Of a DNA stretch of 64,000 nt, positions 44,042 to 53,400 are shown in pieces; within the stretch, counting starts at the first letter, position 1, and every line of letters begins with the position of its first letter. The stretch is from Altererythrobacter xiamenensis. Lineage in GTDB: Bacteria > Pseudomonadota > Alphaproteobacteria > Sphingomonadales > Sphingomonadaceae. The stretch spans positions 124,001 to 188,000 of the forward strand of contig NZ_FXWG01000001.1 of assembly GCF_900177715.1 (NCBI RefSeq), written 5' to 3'. The position numbers and the translations under genes were made by a program. The notes beneath the pieces were generated by a model. That model saw nothing but the letters and a program-made list of their open reading frames with translations, was not told the origin of the DNA and searched no databases.

Positions 44042-44632
44042 GTGCGTCCGCGCAAGAACTCCATCACCCCCGATCTCCAGCGCGCCTTCATCGCCCATCT
44101 TGCCGCCACAGGCATCGTCACCTCCGCCGCGCGGCACATCGGCCGTTCGATGGAGGCGCTCTACAAACTGCGCCAGCGCCCCGGTGCGGAAAGCTTCCGC
44201 GCGGCCTGGGATGCGGCGGTCGATCGCGGGGTCGCCCGGCTGGAGGATTGCGCGCTCGCCCGCGCGATCGAGGGGGAGGAGCGCATGGTCGTCTCCCAGG
44301 GCAACCTCATCGGCACCGAGCGTCGGCATAACGAGGGGCTGGTGATGTTCTTCCTGCGCCATCGCAGGCCCGAGCGCTATGGCCCGCAGTCGACCGCCCC
44401 CTCCCGCGAGGAGATCGAGGCGGAGCTCTATGCCGAGCTGGAGAAACGCGCGATGGCGGCAGCGCGCGACTACATTTCGCGCGAGCGTAGCCAGCAGGTG
44501 GGCGAGCTGATCGTGCTGCTCGAACACATGGTCGCCAACAAGCTGGACGGGCGACCCTTCATCGCCGGCATCGATACGAAGAAAACCATCCGCGAGAACG
44601 CTGAAATTCTTCGAACGAAGATTTCAGACTAA
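44042..44632 (+). CDS. Terminase-small-subunit-like DNA-binding protein, possibly 5'-degraded
   Basis: 196 residues from a GTG. The N-terminal part (ITPDLQRAFIAHLAATGIVTSAARHIGRSMEALYKLRQRPGA) is a helix-turn-helix like those of phage terminase small subunits, followed by a charged helical tail. The frame stays open to 43910 and reads AFEYEPPSPGDPILDFTPVP before the GTG, which looks like a conserved N-terminus, yet no ATG, GTG or TTG precedes it. Either a rare start is used or the original start was lost. No other phage genes are seen; hairpins lie on both sides. Confidence 0.65.
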   Translation: MRPRKNSITPDLQRAFIAHLAATGIVTSAARHIGRSMEALYKLRQRPGAESFRAAWDAAVDRGVARLEDCALARAIEGEERMVVSQGNLIGTERRHNEGLVMFFLRHRRPERYGPQSTAPSREEIEAELYAELEKRAMAAARDYISRERSQQVGELIVLLEHMVANKLDGRPFIAGIDTKKTIRENAEILRTKISD

Positions 44633-44738
44633 TCGGCGCGCAGCGCCGCAAGCGTGACCACGCGCCCGCAGCGATGCGACCTTCAGGTCGCGTGAGCGAG
44701 GAAATCGCGCGCCGGATGGCGTGCGGAACACAAAACCC

Positions 44739-45389
44739 TCAATCGCAATCGAGAACGTCGAGGCCCTGGGTGTTCGTGATGTTGTTGTTGAGCCGGCCGC
44801 GCACGTTGAACGCGCTCTCGTACCGGATGCGCGGGGCTTCGAACCAGCCCGAGCCGATCAGCGGGACGTAGTCATAGGTCGCCTCGACGAACATCACCGC
44901 GGTGCCCTTCATCGCGCCGATCTTGTGCCCGGTGGCGCCGATGCCGTCGGCCAGGTCGCCATTGGTCGCGCCGTCGCCTTCCTCGGCATAGAGCGGGTCG
45001 AAGTCGAGGTCGCCCCAGCAGCGCTGCCAGGTGATCGTCTGCCCCGAATTGGTGCCGTTGCGGCCATTGTGCTCGACCGAGGAGAGGACCAGGCGGCCGT
45101 TCTCCTGAAAGCCGATGCTCTCGCCGATCGAGTCCGCTCCGGCGAAGACCTCGTAGACGTTCGCCTCGTCGATGCCCGAGGTCTTGCGCCCGGCGTTGTC
45201 GGCCACGGTCATGGCGATGTTGCTCACCTTCATGTGGGCGAGCGCGAAATTGGCGAGCTCCAGCCCGCCCATGACGAGCGCGAAGATGATCGGCGCGGCG
45301 AGCGCGAACTCGACCATGGCGACGCCGCTTTCATCCTTGCGGATCGTGCGGCGCAGGCGCTGGCGAAGAGAGCGGGCGCGCGTGATCAT
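44739..45389 (-). CDS. TadE-family pseudopilin-like protein
   Basis: 216 residues from the ATG that overlaps the previous stop (ATGA). The type IV-like segment ESG-VAMVEFALAAPIIFALVMGG has Gly before the cleavage point and Glu at +5, as expected for TadE/TadF minor pilins. The rest is an external domain with two cysteine-containing motifs (WQRCWGD, LDVLDCD). Third gene of a TadG-TadE-TadE trio on the minus strand. Confidence 0.85.
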   Translation of the reverse strand: MITRARSLRQRLRRTIRKDESGVAMVEFALAAPIIFALVMGGLELANFALAHMKVSNIAMTVADNAGRKTSGIDEANVYEVFAGADSIGESIGFQENGRLVLSSVEHNGRNGTNSGQTITWQRCWGDLDFDPLYAEEGDGATNGDLADGIGATGHKIGAMKGTAVMFVEATYDYVPLIGSGWFEAPRIRYESAFNVRGRLNNNITNTQGLDVLDCD

Positions 45390-46015
45390 GCCGGCACTCC
45401 GCACAGCACGGGCGGGTTGCCCTGCCCGGCATAGGGCTGGTTGCGGATGGTCGTCTCGAGCGTCATGTCGATCGTGGCGGGCACGTCGATGAACTTGTGC
45501 AGCGGCAGGAGGCGCGGCATCTGGACGTTGGCGGTGTAGAACACGACGTCGCTGGCGCCGCCGATACCGTCGCTGCCCGCGTCGGTGTCGAACTCGCCAT
45601 TGCGGTTGGTGTCCTCCCAGCAGTCGCCGTCTTCCTCGTCATAGGCGCCGTTGCCGTTGACGTCGGTCATCAGCGGTTCCGGATTGCCGATGTCGGAAAA
45701 GTCCTGGTAGCTGCGCTCCGTGACCTCGATCGTCGCATCGAGCGCGACCGTTCCGGCGATCTTCTTGACCAGGTTCTCGACCTGCTCGGATGTGTCCGCC
45801 CCCTCGGTCGAGAACGAAGGGTTTTCCACCGCCGCGATACGCGCCGCATCGTTGAGCGAACCCTGCATCAGTCCGCGGACATAGCCCTGGTAGCCGAGGT
45901 CGATCCCGCCCAGCATGAGGGTGAAGAGCGGGATGGCGAGCAGGCCGAATTCGACCGCGGTCACACCCCGCTCGTCGCGGTGCAAACGGTGGAGGAGAGT
46001 GCTTTTCAGGATCAT
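45386..46015 (-). CDS. TadE-family protein with calcium-loop-like insert
   Basis: 209 residues: DERG-VTAVEFGLLAIPLFTLMLGG is the pseudopilin N-terminus (Gly17, Glu22). Around residues 119-150 two loops DVNGNGAYDEED and DTNRNGEFDTD have the DxNxNGxxD pattern of EF-hand/dockerin-type calcium sites, separated by a Cys-Trp pair. The ATG overlaps the TadG-like stop (ATGA), so the trio is translationally coupled. Confidence 0.85.
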   Translation of the reverse strand: MILKSTLLHRLHRDERGVTAVEFGLLAIPLFTLMLGGIDLGYQGYVRGLMQGSLNDAARIAAVENPSFSTEGADTSEQVENLVKKIAGTVALDATIEVTERSYQDFSDIGNPEPLMTDVNGNGAYDEEDGDCWEDTNRNGEFDTDAGSDGIGGASDVVFYTANVQMPRLLPLHKFIDVPATIDMTLETTIRNQPYAGQGNPPVLCGVPA

Positions 46016-47544
46016 CGGGTCAACCTCAGGTTTCCGATACCCTGGCCGATCTCGGTAAATTTATCCTCAAGATCGTCACCGTCGCTTTCGAAGAAGTGCG
46101 CCGAACTGGTCGCGCAAGCCTCGTTGACCGGGTCGTACGTCGTATCGAGCGCGACAACCCAGATCGTCATGCCCATCGACTTCGCCAGCGTGCAGACGTT
46201 GCTGAAGCGCTCCTTCAGCTTCGCCGTCACCTGCTGCCAGCTCGGGTTGCTGGGCGAGAAGGTTCCGTCACCTGTCAGGCGGTTCTGCCACCGCTCCACA
46301 CCGTAGGCTGAATAATGATCCTTCGAACCGTAGATCATCCCGTCGGTGAAGAAGATGATGTGCACGTTGACCGGAACGTCGTTCTTGCGGTTCGGGTTGT
46401 TCGAGGCGAGGAAACCATCGCGCGAGGAAAGGCGCACGCCCCACAGCATGCCGATGTCCGAATAGGTGCCGCCCGAAACGCGCGCGGTCACTTCGCCGAC
46501 GGCGGTTTCGAAAGCGCTTTCGCTGTCATATTCGGCAAAGCCTTTCGACTCCGAAACGCAAGCATCCCAGACATAGCCTTCCTGCGTTGGCGCTTCATAG
46601 CGACCGAACTGCAAGTCCTCATCGGTGGCATTGCGGGGTTTTTCGTTGATGTCTTCAATCGTGACGGTCGTCTTGATCACGAACTCGCCATCATTATAGC
46701 TTTCGCCGTAGCTCGGGCGTTCCTCGATGCACCCGTCACCCTGGGTCCGGAAACCCTGGATAATCGCGTTGGCATTGGCCGAGCCATTCTGGCCGTTGTT
46801 ATAGTAGGAATCGCGCGGACCCACTTCCTTGCTTCCGACAAGCTGGGTGGCGCAGTTTCCGTTCGTGTCGCACACCCGCTCGACATCGACGAAGTGCTGC
46901 GGGCGGACGATATCCTGGTTGGTGAGCTGGCGCGCCACATTGACCGTCTGCGAGTACGGCACAAAGGCGAAGCGCGTTTCGGACAATGGATTGCCATCGT
47001 CCAGCGCGCGGTAAAGCCCCATCACACCCGTGCGCAGGCGGTCGATCTTGGGGTCACCACCAATCGTGGGCGGGTTGAGCATCGAGCTCGTCATGTCGAG
47101 CACGAGCATCACGTCGTTGTGACCGAGATCGCGCTTGGCATCGCAGGAGACAGAGAGGTCCATGGAATCGAAGCCGAAGATGAACATCAGCGTGGTCGGG
47201 ACCGAGCCCGTCGCGGTGCCGATCACCTGCGCTGAATCGTCGGGATCCTGGTCGATCTCGAAACTAACGTCGTCGACGCCATTGGTGCCCGAGGGGAAGT
47301 TGAAGTCGAAGAACTTGCGCGCTTCTTCCTCTGTGTCATCAGTCCATTCATCGCCGATCATGGCGAGGCGCCCAGCCAATGCACCGGCATCGCAGGCGTT
47401 CTGCAATTGCGCACGCGTGGTGTAGGCGATCGACGCATCGACCCCGCTGCCGATCATCATGGTGATCGGGATAAGTCCGGCGGCGAGCAGCATCAGGGCA
47501 TTGCCCTGCGTGTCGCGTCCGAGATTGGTCAGAAACTTCTTCAT
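46012..47544 (-). CDS. TadG-like pilus-associated protein with von Willebrand A domain
   Basis: 510 residues. An N-terminal hydrophobic segment (ALMLLAAGLIPITMMIGSGVDASIAY) with the following NACDAGALAGRLA is the Tad/TadG signature; from about 145 there is a vWA domain with the metal-site motif DMTSSM. It presumably sits on the cell surface or in the periplasm at the Tad pilus. First gene of a coupled trio. The 534-base gap upstream, towards the LapG-like gene, has no gene, but a GATTCG-centred inverted repeat (47824-47836) and a fragment of the CGGGTGGAAGGG element (47975-47986). Confidence 0.88.
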   Translation of the reverse strand: MKKFLTNLGRDTQGNALMLLAAGLIPITMMIGSGVDASIAYTTRAQLQNACDAGALAGRLAMIGDEWTDDTEEEARKFFDFNFPSGTNGVDDVSFEIDQDPDDSAQVIGTATGSVPTTLMFIFGFDSMDLSVSCDAKRDLGHNDVMLVLDMTSSMLNPPTIGGDPKIDRLRTGVMGLYRALDDGNPLSETRFAFVPYSQTVNVARQLTNQDIVRPQHFVDVERVCDTNGNCATQLVGSKEVGPRDSYYNNGQNGSANANAIIQGFRTQGDGCIEERPSYGESYNDGEFVIKTTVTIEDINEKPRNATDEDLQFGRYEAPTQEGYVWDACVSESKGFAEYDSESAFETAVGEVTARVSGGTYSDIGMLWGVRLSSRDGFLASNNPNRKNDVPVNVHIIFFTDGMIYGSKDHYSAYGVERWQNRLTGDGTFSPSNPSWQQVTAKLKERFSNVCTLAKSMGMTIWVVALDTTYDPVNEACATSSAHFFESDGDDLEDKFTEIGQGIGNLRLTR

Positions 47545-48078
47545 GGTTCTGGCTCCGAGAATTGCGCCTCGAATTAGGGCGCAAACCTTACCAGTGCGTA
47601 AAGGACCGGAAGCCTAGGGTTTCTGCGGGTTACAGCCGTTTTAGAGTTTTCTCATATTAACCCTTTTCGCGATGGATATGTTTACCAACTAAATGGGCCA
47701 AATAGCGTAATTTGCGCAGGATCATGTGCCTTGCGACAGCTGTGTCAGTCGCCGCAGCAGGCCAGTTCGGGGAAAATTGTAAAACTTTCATTCTGCGGCC
47801 AACCGGGTGCACAAGAGCCTGGTCTGCGATTCGCAGCAGCCTTCCGGAGCGGTTCAGGACGCGCCTTCAGCGCGAACCAGACCCATCCCGAATACCTAAG
47901 TATTTTGCGGGTAGTCCTGGTGGGCGGGGAAGATCGCATTAACCTTCGAATGGCGCGCATCAGCGCGGATGCCTCGGGTGGAAGGGAACCCGCAGCCTCG
48001 ATCGGTCAAACTTCCTTAGGAGGAAAGTAACCCTTCCTTGGAACCTGAGAGTAGCGGTTGTGCCCGCATGGGTGCAGC

Positions 48079-49065
48079 ATGTTCAGAAAGCCGCACTCCC
48101 TGCCGCTGTTTGCTGCCGGTCTCATGGCCGGGCTTTCGATCGCGCCGACGCAAGCCGCGGCCGCGCCGCTCGCCATAACCGTGCCGAGCGCCATGCCGCT
48201 CGCCGCAATCGCGACGACGCAGGCCGCTTGCCTGCCTGGCGCCGTCCAACGCGAAGCCAATGCAGTCCGTACCGTTTCGCCGACCGTCACGATCAGCAAG
48301 AGCAGCGCCATCCTCGGGGGACAGATGAGCGCTCTCGAGCGGATGCGGATGCAACAGGCAGGCGCCGCGACCGGGCAGAACGACACGGCGTCGCTCGCGG
48401 GGGCATTGCCCGCCGCCACCGCCGCTCTGCCCATCACCGCCCTCGGCTTCAACTGCCCCACCGCGACGCAGGACGATACATCACCGGTACTGTCCGCTGA
48501 GCCCCGCACCGCAGGCGCATTCCTCGGCACTGAGCGGGTGAAGATCGGCAAGACCCGTTTCGACCGCGATTGGAAACGCGTGGCGCGCAAGGGCCTGTCC
48601 CAACGTGATCTCACCGCCGCGATTGGCGCAGTGCCCGGCGAGCAGGACGCGCTCCTCGGCAAGGTCAACGCCTGGGTGAACAGGGAAATCGCCTATCGTA
48701 GCGACAAGGGCGGCGACAATTGGGCCGACGCCCGCTCGACGCTGTCGAAGCGCGCGGGAGATTGCGAAGACTACGCGATCCTCAAGATGCAGATGCTCGC
48801 CGCTGCCGGTGTCGAGAAGGATGACATGATGCTCACCCTCGCCCGCGACACGCTGCGCAGGATCGATCACGCCGTCCTGCTGGTTAAGAACGACAGCGAC
48901 GTATGGGTGATGCTCGACATGCAGAGCGACCGGATCGCACCAGCTTCTGCCGATTATGGCTACAAGCCAGTGATGAGTTTCGCTGGCAACGATAGCTTCT
49001 TGCACGGCAGGAAGTACGGGGATCCGGAAAAACGTTCGCCGCGCCGTCTAGCCTTGGCTGACTGA
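48079..49065 (+). CDS. LapG-like transglutaminase-type cysteine protease (BTLCP family)
   Basis: From the ATG encoding MFRKPHS the 328-residue protein has a signal peptide ending near AAAAP, and a C-terminal bacterial transglutaminase-like domain with Cys229 (GDCEDYA), His264 (IDHAV) and Asp280 (LDM), a complete triad. LapG in Pseudomonas cleaves a surface adhesin at a di-alanine site in its N-terminal retention module. Here an adhesin and its adaptor gene lie next door, so the same job is likely, with FAADEG near residue 127 of the adhesin as one possible site. An upstream TTG is rejected. Confidence 0.85.
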   Translation: MFRKPHSLPLFAAGLMAGLSIAPTQAAAAPLAITVPSAMPLAAIATTQAACLPGAVQREANAVRTVSPTVTISKSSAILGGQMSALERMRMQQAGAATGQNDTASLAGALPAATAALPITALGFNCPTATQDDTSPVLSAEPRTAGAFLGTERVKIGKTRFDRDWKRVARKGLSQRDLTAAIGAVPGEQDALLGKVNAWVNREIAYRSDKGGDNWADARSTLSKRAGDCEDYAILKMQMLAAAGVEKDDMMLTLARDTLRRIDHAVLLVKNDSDVWVMLDMQSDRIAPASADYGYKPVMSFAGNDSFLHGRKYGDPEKRSPRRLALAD

Positions 49066-49081
49066 TTCTTGGCCTCAAGCG

Positions 49082-49101
49082 CTGGCTCTCGATTGAGCCG
49101 G
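49082..49101. other. Hairpin between convergent LapG-like and HlyD-type genes
   Basis: CTGGCTC and GAGCCGG can pair (one wobble) across a six-base loop. It is a candidate bidirectional end signal, though no strong T-run is present. Confidence 0.3.
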
Positions 49102-49169
49102 CCCGGCCTTCCCATTTTCGCTTTCCGCCCGCCTGGATATCCCCGCTCACGCAGAACGGCGCACGGAAA

Positions 49170-50447
49170 TCAACGCTCGGTCAGGCTTTCGTTGAGTGCG
49201 CGGCTGACCGGCTTCATCAGATAGCTCAGCACGGTTTTGGAGCCGGTGATGATCTCGACGTCGCAGATCATGCCCGGCACGATCGGCAGGCGTTGACCAC
49301 CCTTCTCCAGGAACGCGCGATCGGTTTCGACCAGCACGGTGTAGTAAGCCTCGCGCTCCGCCTCGTCATAGACGCTGTCGGCGCTCACCTGTTGCACACG
49401 GCCTGAAAGCCCACCATAAGTCGCGAAATCATAGGCGGTGACCTTCACATTGGCGCGGTCGCCGACCTTGATGAAAGCGATGTCCTTGGGTGCGATACGC
49501 GCTTCTACCAGCAGCTTGTCGCCCACCGGCACGATCTGCATGATCTTCTCGCCCGCATTCACGAAACCGCCAACGGTGGTGATCTGGACATCGTTGACGA
49601 TGCCATCGGCTGGCGAGCGCAATTCATTGCGGTCGCGCCGTGCCTCGGCCCCGCGGATCGTTTCCTCGTTCACGGCAATCCGGGTGTTGATTTCGCTGCG
49701 CTCGTTCAGCGCCTGCTGGCGAAACTCGTTGCGCGCAGCGGCAAGGTCAGCCTGCGCCTGCCGGATCGCGGCCTGCGATCGCGCCACGGCCTGCCGTGCT
49801 GCCGATAACCGCCCTTGCGTATCGACAAGGTCGCGCTGCGCGGTGAGCAGCTCGGTACGCGGCACGATCCCCTGCTGAGCCAGCGGCGTAAGCATGTTGA
49901 CCTGGTCCTGCGCCAGACGGACGCTGTTCTGCAGTGTCGAGACGGTGGATTGCGCTTCGGCAAGGTCGCGGCGGCGCTGTTCGACTGCCGAGGCAAGCGA
50001 TGCCTCACGGCTGCGTGCTGCCGCGAGCCGCGCCTGTTGAAGATTCCGTTCCTCCGCGCAAAGCGAGCCCGGCTCACATCCCCCCGCCCCGGCTCCTGTG
50101 CGGCCGGATGCTTCGCTCGCGAGGCGTCGGGCGCGGGCCGAAAGCCGCTCGTTCTCGGTTCTTAGCTGGCCGAGCTCGGACGAGGCCTGCGCATCGTCGA
50201 GGCGGACCAGCAATTGCCCCTGTTTGACGCTTTGTCCGCCGCGCACGAGGATTTCTGCCACGGTGGCGGGTTCGGCAGGCTGCACCAGCTGCGCCTTGGA
50301 CGAAGGGATCACCTTGCCCATGCCGCGCGTGACTTCTTCGGTTTCGGCGACGCTCGCCCAGCCGATCAGGATGAAGAGCGCGGCCGCACAAATGGCGATC
50401 AGCTTGCGATTGGCATCCCAGTCGGAGATGCGATCGATAATCCTCAC
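49170..50447 (-). CDS. HlyD/LapC-type periplasmic adaptor of a type I secretion system
   Basis: 425 residues: short cytoplasmic start, one helix at about 15-35 (LIAICAAALFILIGWASVAE), long coiled coils (Gln/Arg/Ala-rich, 90-260) flanked by lipoyl-like halves (VAEILVRGGQSVKQGQLLVRLD and LRSPADGIVNDVQI), and the C-terminal beta-barrel ending in LKPVSRALNESLTER-like sequence typical of the family. It starts at GTG within the GTGA overlapping the stop of the hydrolase-adhesin gene. The partner ABC transporter is not in the window. Confidence 0.93.
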   Translation of the reverse strand: MRIIDRISDWDANRKLIAICAAALFILIGWASVAETEEVTRGMGKVIPSSKAQLVQPAEPATVAEILVRGGQSVKQGQLLVRLDDAQASSELGQLRTENERLSARARRLASEASGRTGAGAGGCEPGSLCAEERNLQQARLAAARSREASLASAVEQRRRDLAEAQSTVSTLQNSVRLAQDQVNMLTPLAQQGIVPRTELLTAQRDLVDTQGRLSAARQAVARSQAAIRQAQADLAAARNEFRQQALNERSEINTRIAVNEETIRGAEARRDRNELRSPADGIVNDVQITTVGGFVNAGEKIMQIVPVGDKLLVEARIAPKDIAFIKVGDRANVKVTAYDFATYGGLSGRVQQVSADSVYDEAEREAYYTVLVETDRAFLEKGGQRLPIVPGMICDVEIITGSKTVLSYLMKPVSRALNESLTER

Positions 50448-53400
50448 GAGGCTTCCTTCGCCTCCTGTTTGGGGGCTACGGCAGTGGTCGTGACAGGCGC
50501 GATCTTTGCAGGCTCTTCGACGATCGCTTCGCCCTGTCCGGCGCGGGTCGCATCATAGCTGCCGCTCGCCCTGGTCGGGTCCGGTATCGAGAGGCGCCAT
50601 GTCTTGGTCGTGTCGAGCCGTCCGCCGACATCCTGCGGCGCATGGCGGTCCTTCACATCGGGAACAACGGTGGTGCCGGGCGTAAAAACGGGTGCTTCGG
50701 GCTCGATCTGCGCGGCGAGCAGCGTCCGCAGGCGGCTCTCGTCGAACGCAGGAATTCCCTCGCGCCCTGCCCATCGCCGGGTGAAGGCGCGCGTGCTGCC
50801 TGCGCTTCCGGGAAAACGGTAGAAGATATGTGCGCCGATCTTCTCGATCTTGGAAAGCGTATAAGCCCAGCGCGGCAGGACATAATCAGCATGGTAGTGG
50901 GTGGCCGAGCCGACGCTAGGCTCCACCGCACCAGCAAGTGCAGCCGCAGCCACTGCGCGCGATTGATTCCATTGTGCGGCCATCGGGCGGCGCAGCAGCG
51001 ACCCGTCGCAGGTAAAGCTGAACTGGCAGACGGGGCGGTTCACGCCCTCGTAGACGACGCCGCACACGGTGTTGGGATAGGCAGGGTGGCGCAACCTGTT
51101 GAGCACGACTTGCGCAACGCCGCGCTTGCCCTGAAGCGGTTCATTCGCAGCCTCGTAATAGATGGCTTGCGTCAGACATTTAAGCGCGGTCGAATAGTTC
51201 GCGCTTCCTGCATCAATCGCGGCAAAGCCGCCCATCGTCTCGACCGGCAGCCCGCTTTCGGGGATGAGCGCGTTCTGCTGCTGCGCGGTGATCCCTTCAT
51301 CGATGATCTCGGCCTGCTCACCGGTGTCGAGCGCTTTCAGTTGAGCGACTTCGCGCGCCTTTATCTGGATGCCGGTTTCGGCGTGACCCGGATCGGGGTT
51401 ACCGATCATGAAGGAGACGGCGACCGCAACCAACGCGGCAACGCCGCCACCGAGCGCAATTCGCCCACGTGCAGCGCCGAGAGTTTCCCTAAGCGAACGC
51501 TTTTCACGCGCTGCGGGGATCGCATAATCGATACCGCCGATATTGACCGAGGTCATGGTTGCCCCGTCTGCGCCCAGCGTGTCGGCGCCCGAAGCGTCGG
51601 CATCGTCGGCCGCATCCGGATTGATGACATTGCCGTCGATCGCGGCTGCGCCTTCGACGACGCTCTGCGCATCGTCATTGCGGGCGGTCGGCACGTCATC
51701 GACGATGGTAACGTCGATCGAGCCGGTGCCGATGATGTTGCCCGCGCCGTCCTTGACGATGTAGCCGAAGCTTTCTTCGCCCGTGACCGGATTGGTATCG
51801 TTGTCGCCGCCGTCGCCGGTGAGGTCGCCATCGACCGGTGCGGTCAGCTCGTAGCTATATGCGCCGGTGTTGGCGTCGAGCGTCAACGTGCCATAGTTGC
51901 CGACATCCGAACCCGTCAGTTCGTAAGTGAACGGTCCGGTGGCGTTGGTCACGGTGATCTGGCCGGTTGTGAAGAACTCGCTGTTCGCGGTGCCGTCACT
52001 ACCGATCGTGTCGAGACCAGCCTCGTTAACAAGCGCGTTGTTGTCGCTGACATTGCCCGCGACATTCGCAATGTCGATCACCAGCTCGGCGGTTGTCTGA
52101 TCGCCGTCGCCATCCTCGACCGTGTAGGTGAAGGTCAGCGCGGTATCGGTATTGATCGTGTTCGCGTCCGAGGTGAAAGTGTAGGTGCCATCGGCAGCAA
52201 CGACGAGCGTACCGACCGATGTCGTCAGCGTAACGGTGCCATCGGCGGCCACTGCCTTGTTGAGCAGCGTTACACCCGCCGGATTGCTGGACGAGAAGCC
52301 TGCATCGACGACCGGGCCGGCAGCCGCAAAATCGTCGGCGCCAGCGACGTCGGTGCCTGCGCCGTCATCATCGGTGACGACATTGCCGCCGGTCGTTTCA
52401 CCCTCGCCGACCGAATTGCTGTTGTCGGTAGCGGTCGGGGCGTCGTCGTCGAAAGAAATACCGAGATTGGTCAGCGTCGTGTCGCCGTCGCTATCCTCGA
52501 CCACGAAATCGATCGAGACGAAAGCGTCGTTCTCCGCATTGCCCGCATCCTGGAGAACATTGTCCACCAGCGTGACAAGATATTCGCCCGTCGCTGCATC
52601 GGTGATTTCGACCGTGAAGACCACGCCGCGCGGGCCGGTCGCGGTCAGTGTGTTCCCGCTGATCGAATAGGTGACGGTTTCCTGGCCCAGCGTCGCCGTC
52701 GCGCCGTCGAGCGCCGGATCGAAAGTGATCGAGGCCGGAGTATCGTTGCCAACGTCGAACGCCAGCACACCTGCGAAGGTCGCTTCGTTGCCGTCGGCCA
52801 GCAGATCGCCGGTGTTCGCGTCGAGATCGCCATCGGTCGAAAGCGGATTGCCGCCTGCGAGGCCATCGTCGTCTACCGTCGCACTCCGCTCACCACCGGT
52901 GGGCTCGCTGTCAGGCTGGAGCGTGATATCGACGCGTGCAGTGGATTCGTCTCCATCGGCATCGACAATCGTGTATTCGAAGAAGTCCGCGACATTGCCG
53001 CCCGATCCTGCGCCCGGAGCGGGCGTGTAGGTGAACTGGCCGGTCGCCGGGTCGTAAGTAACTGTGCCCTGCGTCGCGTCGGTGGAGACGAAGACCTTGG
53101 TCGCATCGCCGGTGTCGACGCCGTCGGCGCCGAAGATGTCGTTGGCCAGCGCGTCAATCGTGAAGGCAGTGTTTTCGGTCGCCTGGATCGCGCCGTCATT
53201 CACCGCGGTCGGGATGTCGTCGACGATCTGAATGTCGAGGCTCGCCATGTCGGTCGAACCGTCGGTATCGGTTGCGACCACTTCGAAGCTGTCGGTGAAG
53301 CTGTCTTCGCCCGACGCATCGTGGCGCAGCGAGTTGTCCTCGAGCGTGTAGCTGTAGCTCACCGTGGCAGCGACCACGTCGCCGTTGGCATCGGTGGTCG

